Shown: one piece after another, positions 1 through 6,571 of the stretch
How positions within the stretch are numbered: the first letter of the stretch is position 1
Layout: every line of letters starts with the position of its first letter
Assembly (NCBI GenBank): GCA_030597435.1
Contig: JAUVRV010000105.1
Coordinates: forward strand, 1-7,953
Length of the DNA: 7,953 bases
Reading direction: 5' to 3'
Origin: Gemmatimonadales bacterium
GTDB lineage: Bacteria; Gemmatimonadota; Gemmatimonadetes; Gemmatimonadales; GWC2-71-9
Made by a program: the position numbers and the translations under genes
Notes under the pieces: generated by a model
Database searches by the model: none
Seen by the model: the letters and a program-made list of their open reading frames with translations, nothing else
What the model was told of the DNA's origin: nothing

Positions 1-191
1 AAACCAGATACACGCACCTCTCCCGACGACGGCATCTGATCGGCGTATATCAGGCGGAGAACAGTCGACTTCCCGGCGCCGGAATGGCCGGTCAAGAAGG
101 CGAACTCGCCCTTGGCGATGTGAAACGAAACGTCCTTGAGGGCCAGAGAATCCGAGCGGAACGACTTGAATACTTTCTGGAAACGGATCAC
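1..191 (-). CDS. ftsE: Cell-division ABC ATPase FtsE, N-terminal 63 codons (runs off the left edge)
   Basis: FtsE is the cytoplasmic ATPase of the FtsEX complex. It pairs with the membrane protein FtsX to control peptidoglycan hydrolases at the division septum. Reading from a GTG at 191-189, the protein begins MIRFQKVFKSF, continues through an LKDVSFHIAKGEF strand, and reaches a Walker A loop GHSGAGKST at residues 35-43. The phrase FLTGHSGAGKST is characteristic of FtsE rather than of ABC transporters in general, which is why I name the gene. The Q-loop, signature motif and Walker B lie outside the window. The GTG start overlaps the TGA stop of the upstream PLP-enzyme gene as GTGA (191-188). 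No Shine-Dalgarno sequence is visible, so translation probably depends on coupling. FtsX would be expected just beyond the left edge, but this cannot be seen. Identification is fairly sure although only about a quarter of the protein is present. Confidence 0.88.
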   Translation of the reverse strand, partial: MIRFQKVFKSFRSDSLALKDVSFHIAKGEFAFLTGHSGAGKSTVLRLIYADQMPSSGEVRVSG

Positions 192-1351
192 GGTCGCAGT
201 TGTTCGAACGCTGTCTCGAAATCGGCGATGATGTCCTCGACGTCCTCAATCCCCAGGCTGACTCGCATCAGGCCTTCTCCAATACCCTGCTTGTTCAACT
301 CATCGGCCGACAGTGCAGCGTGTGATGTAAATCGTGGTACTGACACCAGAGTCTCGGTTCCCCCAAGACTGGGTGCATGTGTGACCAGTCGGAGGCGCTT
401 GAGCACGGTCTGAGCTGCGTCAGCGCCACCCTTCATCTCCAGGCCGACCATTCCTCCGAATCCATCTAGTAGTTGTGAGCCGACCTCGTAATCGGGGTGC
501 TGCTCGAGGCCGGGATACCAAACCCTCTCAACTGCGGGGTGCTCAGCCGCCCAGCTGGCAAAGGCTATCCCGCTGGCGTTGTGCCGCTCCATTCTGATAG
601 CAAGCGTCTTGAGGCCGCGCTCCACCAACCACGCCTGATGTGGGTCGATTGCCGGACCCCACACCGTCATCAATCGGCGCACTTCATCGATGACGGGTTG
701 GTCAGATGCCACAGCCCCCGCGATGACGTCGGAGTGTCCGTTCAAGTACTTGGTGGCACTGTGAATGACAATATCGGCCCCGTGTTCCAATGGTCTGCAG
801 TTGACGGGCGTCGAGAACGTCGAATCCACCAATAGGCTGATCCCCAACTCGCGACAGAACGTGGCGAGATAGTCGATGTCCACGACTCTCATCAAGGGAT
901 TCGTTACGATCTCTACGAAAACAGCCCGTGAGTGCTTCTTGAGTTGGCGACGCCAGTTCCGAGGATCGCTAGGATCGACATAGCTGATGTCGATACCAAG
1001 TCGATGGAGTTCCTCATTGAACAGCCGCCTAGTCCCACCGTAGATCCAGTCGCTCGAGAGCAAGTGGTCGCCCGGGTGGAGTACGGCCAGGTGTGCCATT
1101 GCTGTCGCGCCCATGCCGCTGCCAAGGAAAATGGCGTCCTCTGCGCCCTCCAGAGCGGCGAGTCGCTCAGCGATGGCAAGCTGGTTGGGGTTGTTGCCGT
1201 ACCGTGTATAGATCACACCTTCCGGTGACCCGATCGGGTTGGCAAACGTACTGCTCTGGTAGATGGGCGAAACGACCGGGGTGCTTGCCGCTTTGGAGTG
1301 GGGCTCGCCATGGATTGCTTTGGTGGACAGACCAATCGGCGGTTTCGTCAT
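188..1351 (-). CDS. PLP-dependent trans-sulfuration enzyme (cystathionine gamma-synthase/lyase family)
   Basis: This is a 387-residue fold-type I PLP enzyme of the Cys/Met metabolism family, which includes cystathionine gamma-synthase, the beta- and gamma-lyases, methionine gamma-lyase and O-acetylhomoserine sulfhydrylase. The length is normal and the protein looks intact and cytoplasmic. Visible landmarks are Y48 and R50 in YTRYGNNP (phosphate contacts from the partner subunit), SGMGA at 78-82 (phosphate loop), Y104 (ring stacking), N151-P152, D176 in DSTFSTP (pyridine nitrogen), the Schiff-base lysine K201 in HSATKYLNGHSD, and R363 in LMRVSLGIED (substrate carboxylate). The Y104-G-G-T context lacks the cysteine found after this tyrosine in classical methionine gamma-lyases, which argues against that activity. 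I cannot choose between synthase and lyase. Its ATG (1351-1349) overlaps the stop of the STAS/winged-helix gene as ATGA, with no Shine-Dalgarno, and its own stop overlaps the ftsE start. Confidence 0.9.
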   Translation of the reverse strand: MTKPPIGLSTKAIHGEPHSKAASTPVVSPIYQSSTFANPIGSPEGVIYTRYGNNPNQLAIAERLAALEGAEDAIFLGSGMGATAMAHLAVLHPGDHLLSSDWIYGGTRRLFNEELHRLGIDISYVDPSDPRNWRRQLKKHSRAVFVEIVTNPLMRVVDIDYLATFCRELGISLLVDSTFSTPVNCRPLEHGADIVIHSATKYLNGHSDVIAGAVASDQPVIDEVRRLMTVWGPAIDPHQAWLVERGLKTLAIRMERHNASGIAFASWAAEHPAVERVWYPGLEQHPDYEVGSQLLDGFGGMVGLEMKGGADAAQTVLKRLRLVTHAPSLGGTETLVSVPRFTSHAALSADELNKQGIGEGLMRVSLGIEDVEDIIADFETAFEQLRP

Positions 1352-1890
1352 AGTGCCGTGAGCGCCCGGTAGCCACCGGCCTCCTGCTGGACCAGCCGTC
1401 GCTCCAGCAGTTCGTCCAAGAGGAGTCGCGTGGCATCGGTCGTCATTTCGAGCCGGGCCGCGAGCTGCGTGGCTGCTGCTGGCCCGGTCTCCATGACGGC
1501 TGCGAACGCTCGCTTCACCCTCTCACCTAGTGGACCCAACAGTTGGAACCGGCCATGGCGATCTTCGGCGACCACTGCCAGGCCGTGCCGCTCCAGGACC
1601 AGACTGATCGCCTCGCAGTGTGCTTCGCTGACGCCACGAAGCAGGAAATAGCGCGCGCTACCATGGTCCAGCAGTAACTTGCCCACGATCTCGTCGGCAC
1701 AGGAGATGTCGAGACATCCCACGGCGCCGAAGTCGATCACGGCCACCTGACCCCCGTCCACTCCGTCGAGCAACTCCTCTACTCCGCCGCGGACGGCACG
1801 GCCTGTATGACGCGTAACGAGGTCACGGTACCCGGTGGATACGGTGCGATGGAGGATCGTTTTGAGGTCGATGCTGTTCACTCTGGTCAC
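1348..1890 (-). CDS. STAS-like protein with C-terminal winged-helix domain, putative regulator
   Basis: This 180-residue protein has no membrane segment or signal peptide. Residues about 15-110 resemble a STAS-like (anti-anti-sigma or DUF4325-type) domain. A hydrophobic strand leads into IDFGAVGCLDISCADEIV at 52-69, the position that in SpoIIAA-type proteins holds the D-S-S phosphorylation site. S63 is the candidate equivalent serine. A second strand-helix unit follows (YFLLRGVSEAHCEAISLVLE) and then VVAED. Residues about 124-180 look like a winged helix-turn-helix: a helix, then AATQLAARLEMTTDATRLLL, LLERRLV, and a short GGYRAL wing. The GTG start at 1890-1888 overlaps the upstream ATPase stop as GTGA; a second in-frame GTG lies three codons later (1881-1879). 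No clear Shine-Dalgarno is present. Being coupled to a GHKL ATPase suggests the two proteins interact. Function is inferred from fold pattern only; the STAS call is moderate and the winged-helix call somewhat better. Confidence 0.72.
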   Translation of the reverse strand: MTRVNSIDLKTILHRTVSTGYRDLVTRHTGRAVRGGVEELLDGVDGGQVAVIDFGAVGCLDISCADEIVGKLLLDHGSARYFLLRGVSEAHCEAISLVLERHGLAVVAEDRHGRFQLLGPLGERVKRAFAAVMETGPAAATQLAARLEMTTDATRLLLDELLERRLVQQEAGGYRALTAL

Positions 1891-2780
1891 TCGGTCTGTT
1901 TAGCGGGTATGATCTGAAGCATCTGGCTACCCGGAAACGGGGCCAGGCTATCAGCCAGTGGGATGTCATCATCCCACGATGGGACGATCGCGATGCGAGC
2001 TGTCCCACTGCGTATGCTGAGTTTTCCGTCCCAGCGGTTCAAATAGCGGCGGATCCCTCCCAAACCCTGTCCCCTGCCGGGGTCGCGAAACCGGCTGGCG
2101 CCCTGGATGAGAGCTGCTTCCAGCGCCGTCGCGTCACCCCAGCGATCTCCGTAACGGCCGCCTTGAGTCGCCTGAAGGGATCGGCGGAACCCCATTCCTG
2201 CGTCCGCCACGGCAATGACCACCACTCGACGGCCTAATCGGCGGCGCCAATGGTATGTCTGGACGGCGACCCAGCCGGACGTGCCGGCGTGCTCTACAAT
2301 ATTCTGACACGCCTCCGAAAGCGCCATACCGAATCCCATTGTCGCCGTTGCTTCCAGCCCCAATTCACCCGACAGGATCGCAGCCGCACGCTCCTGGATT
2401 ACGCCTACAACGCCGTGTACGTCGTCGGATCCCCGTACCGGTGTGATTTCCAGCAGCACCTCCGACGACCGGGTAACCGATACCCGCGGGACTTTGCCGT
2501 GGATCTCGAACCACTCTCCGGCAAACTCGAAGAAGCCGGTGCGGCCCCAATAGTGGAGCACATCCCGGTCGGTGGGGATAGTGAGGCGGGGAGGTTGCCC
2601 GCCCTGCTCGACAGTGGTCTGGCCTGCGACCAACAGGCCAAGTAGCCCGTATGGCGCTGCCCATTGGACCGCATGCGCGTCGAACAACAGCCGCTCTTCG
2701 CCCGGCACACCGTAGGCCTTGGCGAACTGGTCGAACGAGCGGTCGTCAAAGTGGGCTGGAACCTCGACAACCCGCGTCAT
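1887..2780 (-). CDS. STAS-like plus GHKL ATPase protein (anti-sigma-factor-kinase-like, RsbW/SpoIIAB type)
   Basis: This 297-residue soluble protein shows two domains. Residues about 1-95 read like a STAS fold: LLFDAHAVQWAAPYGLLGLLV at 31-51, a PRLTIPTDRDVLHYWG segment, then a TGFFEF end. The position of the regulatory serine in STAS proteins is occupied by AAPYG (41-45), so this copy cannot be phosphorylated there. Residues about 125-268 carry the GHKL ATP-binding motifs: N-box E156-x3-N160-x3-H164, G1 box D193-A-G195-M-G197, and a glycine-rich ATP-lid G235-R-G237-Q-G239-L-G-G. The E-N-H spacing of the N-box is that of anti-sigma kinases such as RsbW. The ATG at 2780-2778 overlaps the kinase stop as ATGA and follows a strong purine-rich ribosome-binding site. 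The downstream STAS/winged-helix gene overlaps its stop and is the obvious candidate partner or substrate. No sigma factor is seen nearby. The ATPase domain is secure; kinase activity is inference. Confidence 0.83.
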   Translation of the reverse strand: MTRVVEVPAHFDDRSFDQFAKAYGVPGEERLLFDAHAVQWAAPYGLLGLLVAGQTTVEQGGQPPRLTIPTDRDVLHYWGRTGFFEFAGEWFEIHGKVPRVSVTRSSEVLLEITPVRGSDDVHGVVGVIQERAAAILSGELGLEATATMGFGMALSEACQNIVEHAGTSGWVAVQTYHWRRRLGRRVVVIAVADAGMGFRRSLQATQGGRYGDRWGDATALEAALIQGASRFRDPGRGQGLGGIRRYLNRWDGKLSIRSGTARIAIVPSWDDDIPLADSLAPFPGSQMLQIIPAKQTE

Positions 2781-3733
2781 TGGCGAACGATCTCCCCCCG
2801 GAGGTGGTGATGCAGGTACGTGGCGCCCCGATACGAGAGATTCCGCGCGGCGAACCGGTTCGCGTGACGGATTGCCTCTTCGATCTTCGTATCCTGCACC
2901 AAGTGCGACACTATTGTAGCTCCGAACACGTCACCGCAACCCGTGGGATCCAATTGGTCCATCACGTCTGCGGCGGGTATTCTGGCGGTGACAACCGGTC
3001 CGGCATCACATGGTTGGCGCTGCGACTCCCGCTGGAATGTAAACGATAGTGTGGTGAAGTAGACCGCACCCAACGGCCCGAGAGTCACGATCAGAAGACC
3101 GACGCCGGCAGCTAGCGCGCTGGCGGCAACCTCCATCGGGTCGGACCCGACCAGAGCCATCTCATCTTCGTTGAACTGGACTGCGTCAAAGCAGGACAGC
3201 CAGCTGGTAACGTCGTCCAATGCTTCTGGCACTCGGTGGCCATCCCGTCCCACACCGAGAAACAGACTGTGCAGGTCGGCGTAGATCGGTCCGGGGAAGC
3301 CATACCTGAGGTGCTGGGCCGTCTCCAACTGCATCTCGAAGCCGGAGATGAAGTTCACGTAGAGAGCGTCCAGGTCATGCACCATAGGGCCCAGTTCTTC
3401 CCAGGTCCATGGGGGTACACCGCCACTCAGGTGCTCGGCTACTCGTTCCATGGCTTTGTAGCGCAGCGTCACCCGATTGTTTGGCTCGCGGACTTCTACG
3501 AAGCGTGCCGCGGCCGCCCGGTGGGTGAGTCCGGCCAAGAAGTCGTTGGCAAGCGGTGCAAGGTCACTGCCGACCTTGATTAGGGGAACGATCTCCCAAT
3601 TCGACGGTAGCGCAGTCTCGAGTGCCGCCAAGGCATAACCGATACCACCCCACTCCTCCGCGGGTTCTAGCTCTGCACCACGGCCGTAAATGGTGTCCCA
3701 CACCATGGTGCCCAACACACCCAATCGCTTCAA
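2777..3733 (-). CDS. PfkB-family carbohydrate kinase
   Basis: Enzymes of this family (ribokinase/PfkB superfamily) transfer phosphate from ATP to a sugar, sugar phosphate or nucleoside in the cytoplasm. From the TTG start the protein has 318 residues, normal for the family. Visible features are the opening strand LGVLGTMVWDTI, a Gly-Gly switch at about G29-G30 (WGGIG), an N188-x-x-E191 metal/phosphate motif in QFNEDE, a TLGPLGA turn near residue 217, and the C-terminal signature DPTGCGD at 262-268 with catalytic base D268. The signature has P and C where the consensus has T and A; the DPTG form occurs in adenosine-kinase-like members. The substrate cannot be read from sequence. I chose the TTG at 3733-3731 because it keeps the first strand whole and makes a TTGA overlap with the ROK stop. 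The next ATG (3706-3704) would cut off that strand. A longer reading upstream would overlap the ROK gene and has no family support. Confidence 0.85.
   Translation of the reverse strand: MKRLGVLGTMVWDTIYGRGAELEPAEEWGGIGYALAALETALPSNWEIVPLIKVGSDLAPLANDFLAGLTHRAAAARFVEVREPNNRVTLRYKAMERVAEHLSGGVPPWTWEELGPMVHDLDALYVNFISGFEMQLETAQHLRYGFPGPIYADLHSLFLGVGRDGHRVPEALDDVTSWLSCFDAVQFNEDEMALVGSDPMEVAASALAAGVGLLIVTLGPLGAVYFTTLSFTFQRESQRQPCDAGPVVTARIPAADVMDQLDPTGCGDVFGATIVSHLVQDTKIEEAIRHANRFAARNLSYRGATYLHHHLRGEIVRQ
2791..2799 (-). promoter_or_regulatory. Ribosome-binding site for the STAS-GHKL gene
   Basis: On the minus strand GGGGGGAGA lies inside the last codons of the PfkB kinase, ten bases ahead of the ATG at 2780-2778. 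It is the clearest Shine-Dalgarno-like element in the overlapping gene cluster and supports this ATG as the real start. The other overlapped genes lack comparable sites, so this one may allow the ATPase to be translated at a higher or more independent rate. Confidence 0.55.
3730..3733 (-). promoter_or_regulatory. TTGA start/stop overlap between the ROK and PfkB kinase genes
   Basis: On the minus strand the four bases TTGA contain both the TTG that begins the PfkB kinase and the TGA that ends the ROK kinase. The arrangement is the TTG version of the common ATGA coupling overlap. It fixes the kinase start, which a minimal ATG-only search would misplace by nine codons. Termination and re-initiation by the same ribosome is the likely mode of translation, since the upstream sequence holds only a weak GGGG purine stretch. 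Confidence 0.6.
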
Positions 3734-4710
3734 TCGGTGCCCCAGGCCTGCGCCATGTATGAGGCAGCTGCGCCGTACACGCCCGCGGTTCCGGGCAAGC
3801 TGCCGGGTACGATGCGGCACGCCCTCACGCCCGGCCGGAAGGCGCGCTGTCTGACCTCATTGCACATCGGATCGAACAGATGGCTGCCGGCCGCCGTCAC
3901 GCCACCGCATATCACCACGACATCGGGGTTGAGGATATTCACCAGATTCGCGATGGCCCCACCCAGAATGTGGGCGGTCTCCCTGATTACTTCGAGACAG
4001 AACGCGTCTCCGTCGCGTGCCGCTTCGGAAACGGTCTTGGCCGTGAGGCGATCCAATGCGCCGTTCACGTACTGCGGTAGGACTGAGTCGGCACCAGCCT
4101 CGATCCCTTCCAGTGCCCTCCGCGCAATTGCCGGCCCCGCCGCATACGCCTCGAGGCAGCCGTAGTTGCCGCAGTTGCACTTCCTACCACTCTGGTCGAT
4201 GCTGGCGTGTCCAAACTCGCCGGCCACATCGGATGCGCCGTGAAAGATCTTTCCGTCGAGCACGATGCCACCACCGATACCGGTGCCAATCGTGAGTCCC
4301 AGGACGATTTTGCCACCTTGGGCCGCACCGCGCCACCATTCGCCCAAGACGGCGCAATTGGCGTCGTTGTCGAGTGTGGCGGGTAGACCCAGTGCCGAGC
4401 TGACTCGATCTCTGAGTGGCATATCTGTCCATCCGAGATTCGGCGTCAGCAACACGGTGCCGCTGTGCGTGTCCAGTGGGCCGGGTGCACCGATCCCGAT
4501 TCCCGCAATGTCGATGTCGGCGCCCAATTCTGCTCGCGCTTGGGACAGGGATACGGTAACAAGGCGCTCGATCTGCTTGACGGCGCCGTCCGGGCCTCCG
4601 GCCACATCGGTGGGTTCCATCTGGTAACCGTAGAGAGAGCTGCCGTCTTCAGGCACCGTCCCAACTACGAGATTGGTGCCGCCGACGTCTACTCCGACTA
4701 TGTAGCGCAT
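3730..4710 (-). CDS. ROK-family sugar kinase, probable glucokinase
   Basis: ROK proteins include ATP-dependent glucokinases, fructokinases and N-acetylhexosamine kinases as well as transcription repressors. This 326-residue protein starts directly with the ATP phosphate-binding strand YIVGVDVGGTN (D8, G10, G11, T12), so it lacks the N-terminal helix-turn-helix of ROK repressors and should be an enzyme. Catalytic N115-D116 lie in LDNDANCAVLGE. The hexose-contacting and zinc-binding segment is complete: E165 and H168 in AGEFGH, then C178-x-C180-G-x2-G-C185-x-E187. A second nucleotide motif, VVVICGGV, is at about 264-271. The motif set fits bacterial glucokinase best, but sugar specificity is not proven. 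The start is ATG at 4710-4708; a TTG two codons upstream is possible but less likely. Only a weak GAG precedes the ATG. It is separated from lepA by 51 bp and its TGA overlaps the next gene's TTG, so it heads the overlapping cluster. Confidence 0.9.
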   Translation of the reverse strand: MRYIVGVDVGGTNLVVGTVPEDGSSLYGYQMEPTDVAGGPDGAVKQIERLVTVSLSQARAELGADIDIAGIGIGAPGPLDTHSGTVLLTPNLGWTDMPLRDRVSSALGLPATLDNDANCAVLGEWWRGAAQGGKIVLGLTIGTGIGGGIVLDGKIFHGASDVAGEFGHASIDQSGRKCNCGNYGCLEAYAAGPAIARRALEGIEAGADSVLPQYVNGALDRLTAKTVSEAARDGDAFCLEVIRETAHILGGAIANLVNILNPDVVVICGGVTAAGSHLFDPMCNEVRQRAFRPGVRACRIVPGSLPGTAGVYGAAASYMAQAWGTD

Positions 4711-4739
4711 GACCAACTCGGCGGGTCGTCGGATCGGTG

Positions 4740-4761
4740 GACCGGCGGATGCGCCGTGGTC
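4740..4761 (-). other. Small hairpin directly after the lepA stop
   Basis: Immediately after the lepA TAG the minus strand reads GACC-AC-GGCG-CATC-CGCC-GGTC, which folds into an eight-pair stem with a two-base bulge and a four-base loop. No run of T follows, so it is not a standard intrinsic terminator. It could protect the lepA transcript end, weaken read-through, or be a chance fold in GC-rich DNA. It is the only structure in the 51 bp between lepA and the ROK kinase, and no convincing promoter is visible there. Confidence 0.4.
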
Positions 4762-6558
4762 CTACTCAACTTGTAGCACGGCAAGAAAGGCCTCCTGGGG
4801 TATCTCAACCGTACCTACTTGCTTCATGCGTTTCTTACCCTCCTTCTGCTTCTCGAGCAGCTTTCGTTTCCGGGTCACGTCGCCGCCGTAACACTTGGCG
4901 GTAACCTGCTTCCTCAACGGCCGTATCGTAGTGCGAGCCAGGACCTTCGATCCGATCGAAGCCTGGATGACCACCTCGAATAGCTGCCTGGGAATCAGCT
5001 CCTTGAGCTTCGATGCGATCTTGCGGCCCCAATCGTATGCCTTGTCACGATGGATGATCACACTGAATGCGTCGATTGGATCGCCGTTGATCAGCATATC
5101 CAATTTCACCAAGTCGCTCTTGCGATACTCGGCGAACTCGTAGTCCATCGCAGCGTACCCACGCGAAACGGTCTTGAGTTTGTCGTGGAAGTCCAGAATG
5201 ATTTCGCCCAACGGGAGGTCCCACTCCAGCTGCACTCTGCTCGTATCGAGGTAGTGCATGCCCTCGTACTCGCCCCGCCGTTCCTGGCCCAGCTTCATGA
5301 TTGCGCCGATGTAATCGGTGGGTACCGTGATGTGCACTCGAACGTAGGGCTCTTCCAAATGATCGACTCCCGATCCCGTGGGTACTTTGGACGGGTTCTC
5401 GACTATCGCTGTCGTGCCGTCAGTCATGTAGACGTGGTATTCGACGTTGGGAACGGTCGTGATCAGATCGAGATTGAACTCCCGCTCCAATCGCTCTTGC
5501 ACGATGTCCATGTGCAACAGGCCGAGGAAACCGCAGCGGAATCCGAAGCCAAGTGCCACAGATGTCTCCGGCTCGTAGTGCAGCGATGCATCGTTGAGTT
5601 GCAACTTCTCGAGCGCGTCGCGTAGGTCCTCGTACTGATTCGTGTCGGTGGGGTAAAGACCTGCAAACACCATGGAGTGAATGTCGCGGTAACCGGGTAA
5701 CATCTCATCGGCCCGGTGGTCGGCGTCGAGCACGGTATCCCCCACCCGTGTCTCGCCTACACCACGGACGTTGGCGATGAAGTACCCTACCTCTCCAGCT
5801 TCCAGCAAATCGGCACGCTGTTGATCCAGCTGCAAGTAGCCGACTTCGGCTATCTCGTAGCTGTCGTTGGGATGCGAGCCGAACACGATCTCCATCCCCT
5901 TCTTCATTCGTCCATCTACGACTCTGACGCTGGGGATCGCACCGCGGTAGCGATCGTAGTAAGTGTCGAAGATGAGGGCCCGCAGGGGCGCGTCGGCATC
6001 TCCTTGGGGTGGCGGTACCCGCGCTATGATCGCCTGCAACAGCTCCGGCATGCCGGTGCCTTCCTTGGCCGAGACCCGCAGAATCTCGGACTCGGCCACC
6101 CCGAGCAGATCTTCGATCTCCTTTGAGCGGCGGTCCGGCTCGGCTGCAGGCAGATCAATCTTGTTCAGTACCGGTATGATCTCGAGCCCCGCATCGAGGG
6201 CAAGAAACAGGTTGCTTACCGTCTGTGCCTCGATACCCTGACTGGCGTCCACCACGAGCACCGCGCCCTCGCACGCGTTGAGCGAGCGTGAGACCTCGTA
6301 CGTGAAGTCTACGTGGCCCGGGGTGTCGATGAGGTTGAGTTCGTACGTCTCGCCGTTTGCGGAGTAGTTCATGCGCACGGCGTTGAGCTTGATCGTGATG
6401 CCGCGCTCGCGCTCGAGGTCCATCGTGTCGAGGACCTGCGCCCGCATACGTCGCTCATCGAGTGCACCAGTGAGTTCGATCAGCCGATCGGCAATGGTGG
6501 ATTTACCGTGGTCGATATGGGCAACAATACAGAAATTGCGGACATGGTCTCGGCGCAT
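4762..6558 (-). CDS. lepA: Elongation factor 4 (LepA), translational GTPase
   Basis: LepA is a ribosome-associated GTPase, related to EF-G, that affects translation initiation, back-translocation and ribosome function under stress. From ATG 6558-6556 the protein has 598 residues, the usual family length. The GTPase motifs are complete: P-loop AHIDHGKST (13-21), switch I ERGITIK (51-57), DTPGH (78-82, with the catalytic histidine H82), NKID (132-135) and SAK (163-165). The EF-G-like domains follow, including GFRCGFLGLLHMDIVQERLE, and the LepA-specific C-terminal domain ends with KCYGGDVTRKRKLLEKQKEG and a VEIPQEAFLAVL tail. An in-frame extension up to a TTG at 6630 exists, but the chosen ATG gives the family's usual start MRRDHVRNFCIVAHIDHGKS, so the extra 24 codons are probably not translated. 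No well-placed Shine-Dalgarno precedes the ATG. The gene follows the M28 peptidase after 120 bp and precedes the ROK kinase by 51 bp. Confidence 0.97.
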   Translation of the reverse strand: MRRDHVRNFCIVAHIDHGKSTIADRLIELTGALDERRMRAQVLDTMDLERERGITIKLNAVRMNYSANGETYELNLIDTPGHVDFTYEVSRSLNACEGAVLVVDASQGIEAQTVSNLFLALDAGLEIIPVLNKIDLPAAEPDRRSKEIEDLLGVAESEILRVSAKEGTGMPELLQAIIARVPPPQGDADAPLRALIFDTYYDRYRGAIPSVRVVDGRMKKGMEIVFGSHPNDSYEIAEVGYLQLDQQRADLLEAGEVGYFIANVRGVGETRVGDTVLDADHRADEMLPGYRDIHSMVFAGLYPTDTNQYEDLRDALEKLQLNDASLHYEPETSVALGFGFRCGFLGLLHMDIVQERLEREFNLDLITTVPNVEYHVYMTDGTTAIVENPSKVPTGSGVDHLEEPYVRVHITVPTDYIGAIMKLGQERRGEYEGMHYLDTSRVQLEWDLPLGEIILDFHDKLKTVSRGYAAMDYEFAEYRKSDLVKLDMLINGDPIDAFSVIIHRDKAYDWGRKIASKLKELIPRQLFEVVIQASIGSKVLARTTIRPLRKQVTAKCYGGDVTRKRKLLEKQKEGKKRMKQVGTVEIPQEAFLAVLQVE

Positions 6559-6565
6559 GGCAGAG

Positions 6566-6571
6566 AATATA
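6566..6571 (-). promoter_or_regulatory. Candidate -10 box just upstream of lepA
   Basis: The minus strand carries TATATT with seven bases (CTCTGCC) between it and the lepA ATG. That spacing would put the transcription start at or next to the start codon and make a leaderless mRNA, which fits the lack of a well-placed Shine-Dalgarno. It stands out as an AT-rich hexamer in a GC-rich spacer. No TTGACA-like -35 is found 16-18 bases upstream (the bases there are GGTGGA), so the call rests on the -10 alone. Confidence 0.35.

Noticed and set aside
188..1351. Assignment of the PLP enzyme as methionine gamma-lyase.
   Set aside because: The residue after the ring-stacking tyrosine motif is glycine (YGGT), not the cysteine typical of classical methionine gamma-lyases; only family-level naming is safe.
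3734..3820. A 29-codon N-terminal extension of the PfkB kinase.
   Set aside because: It is arginine-rich shadow sequence from the ROK gene's C-terminal coding region and precedes the natural first beta strand.
5050..5625. A 191-codon plus-strand open frame inside lepA.
   Set aside because: It is fully antisense to conserved LepA domains and has no family features.
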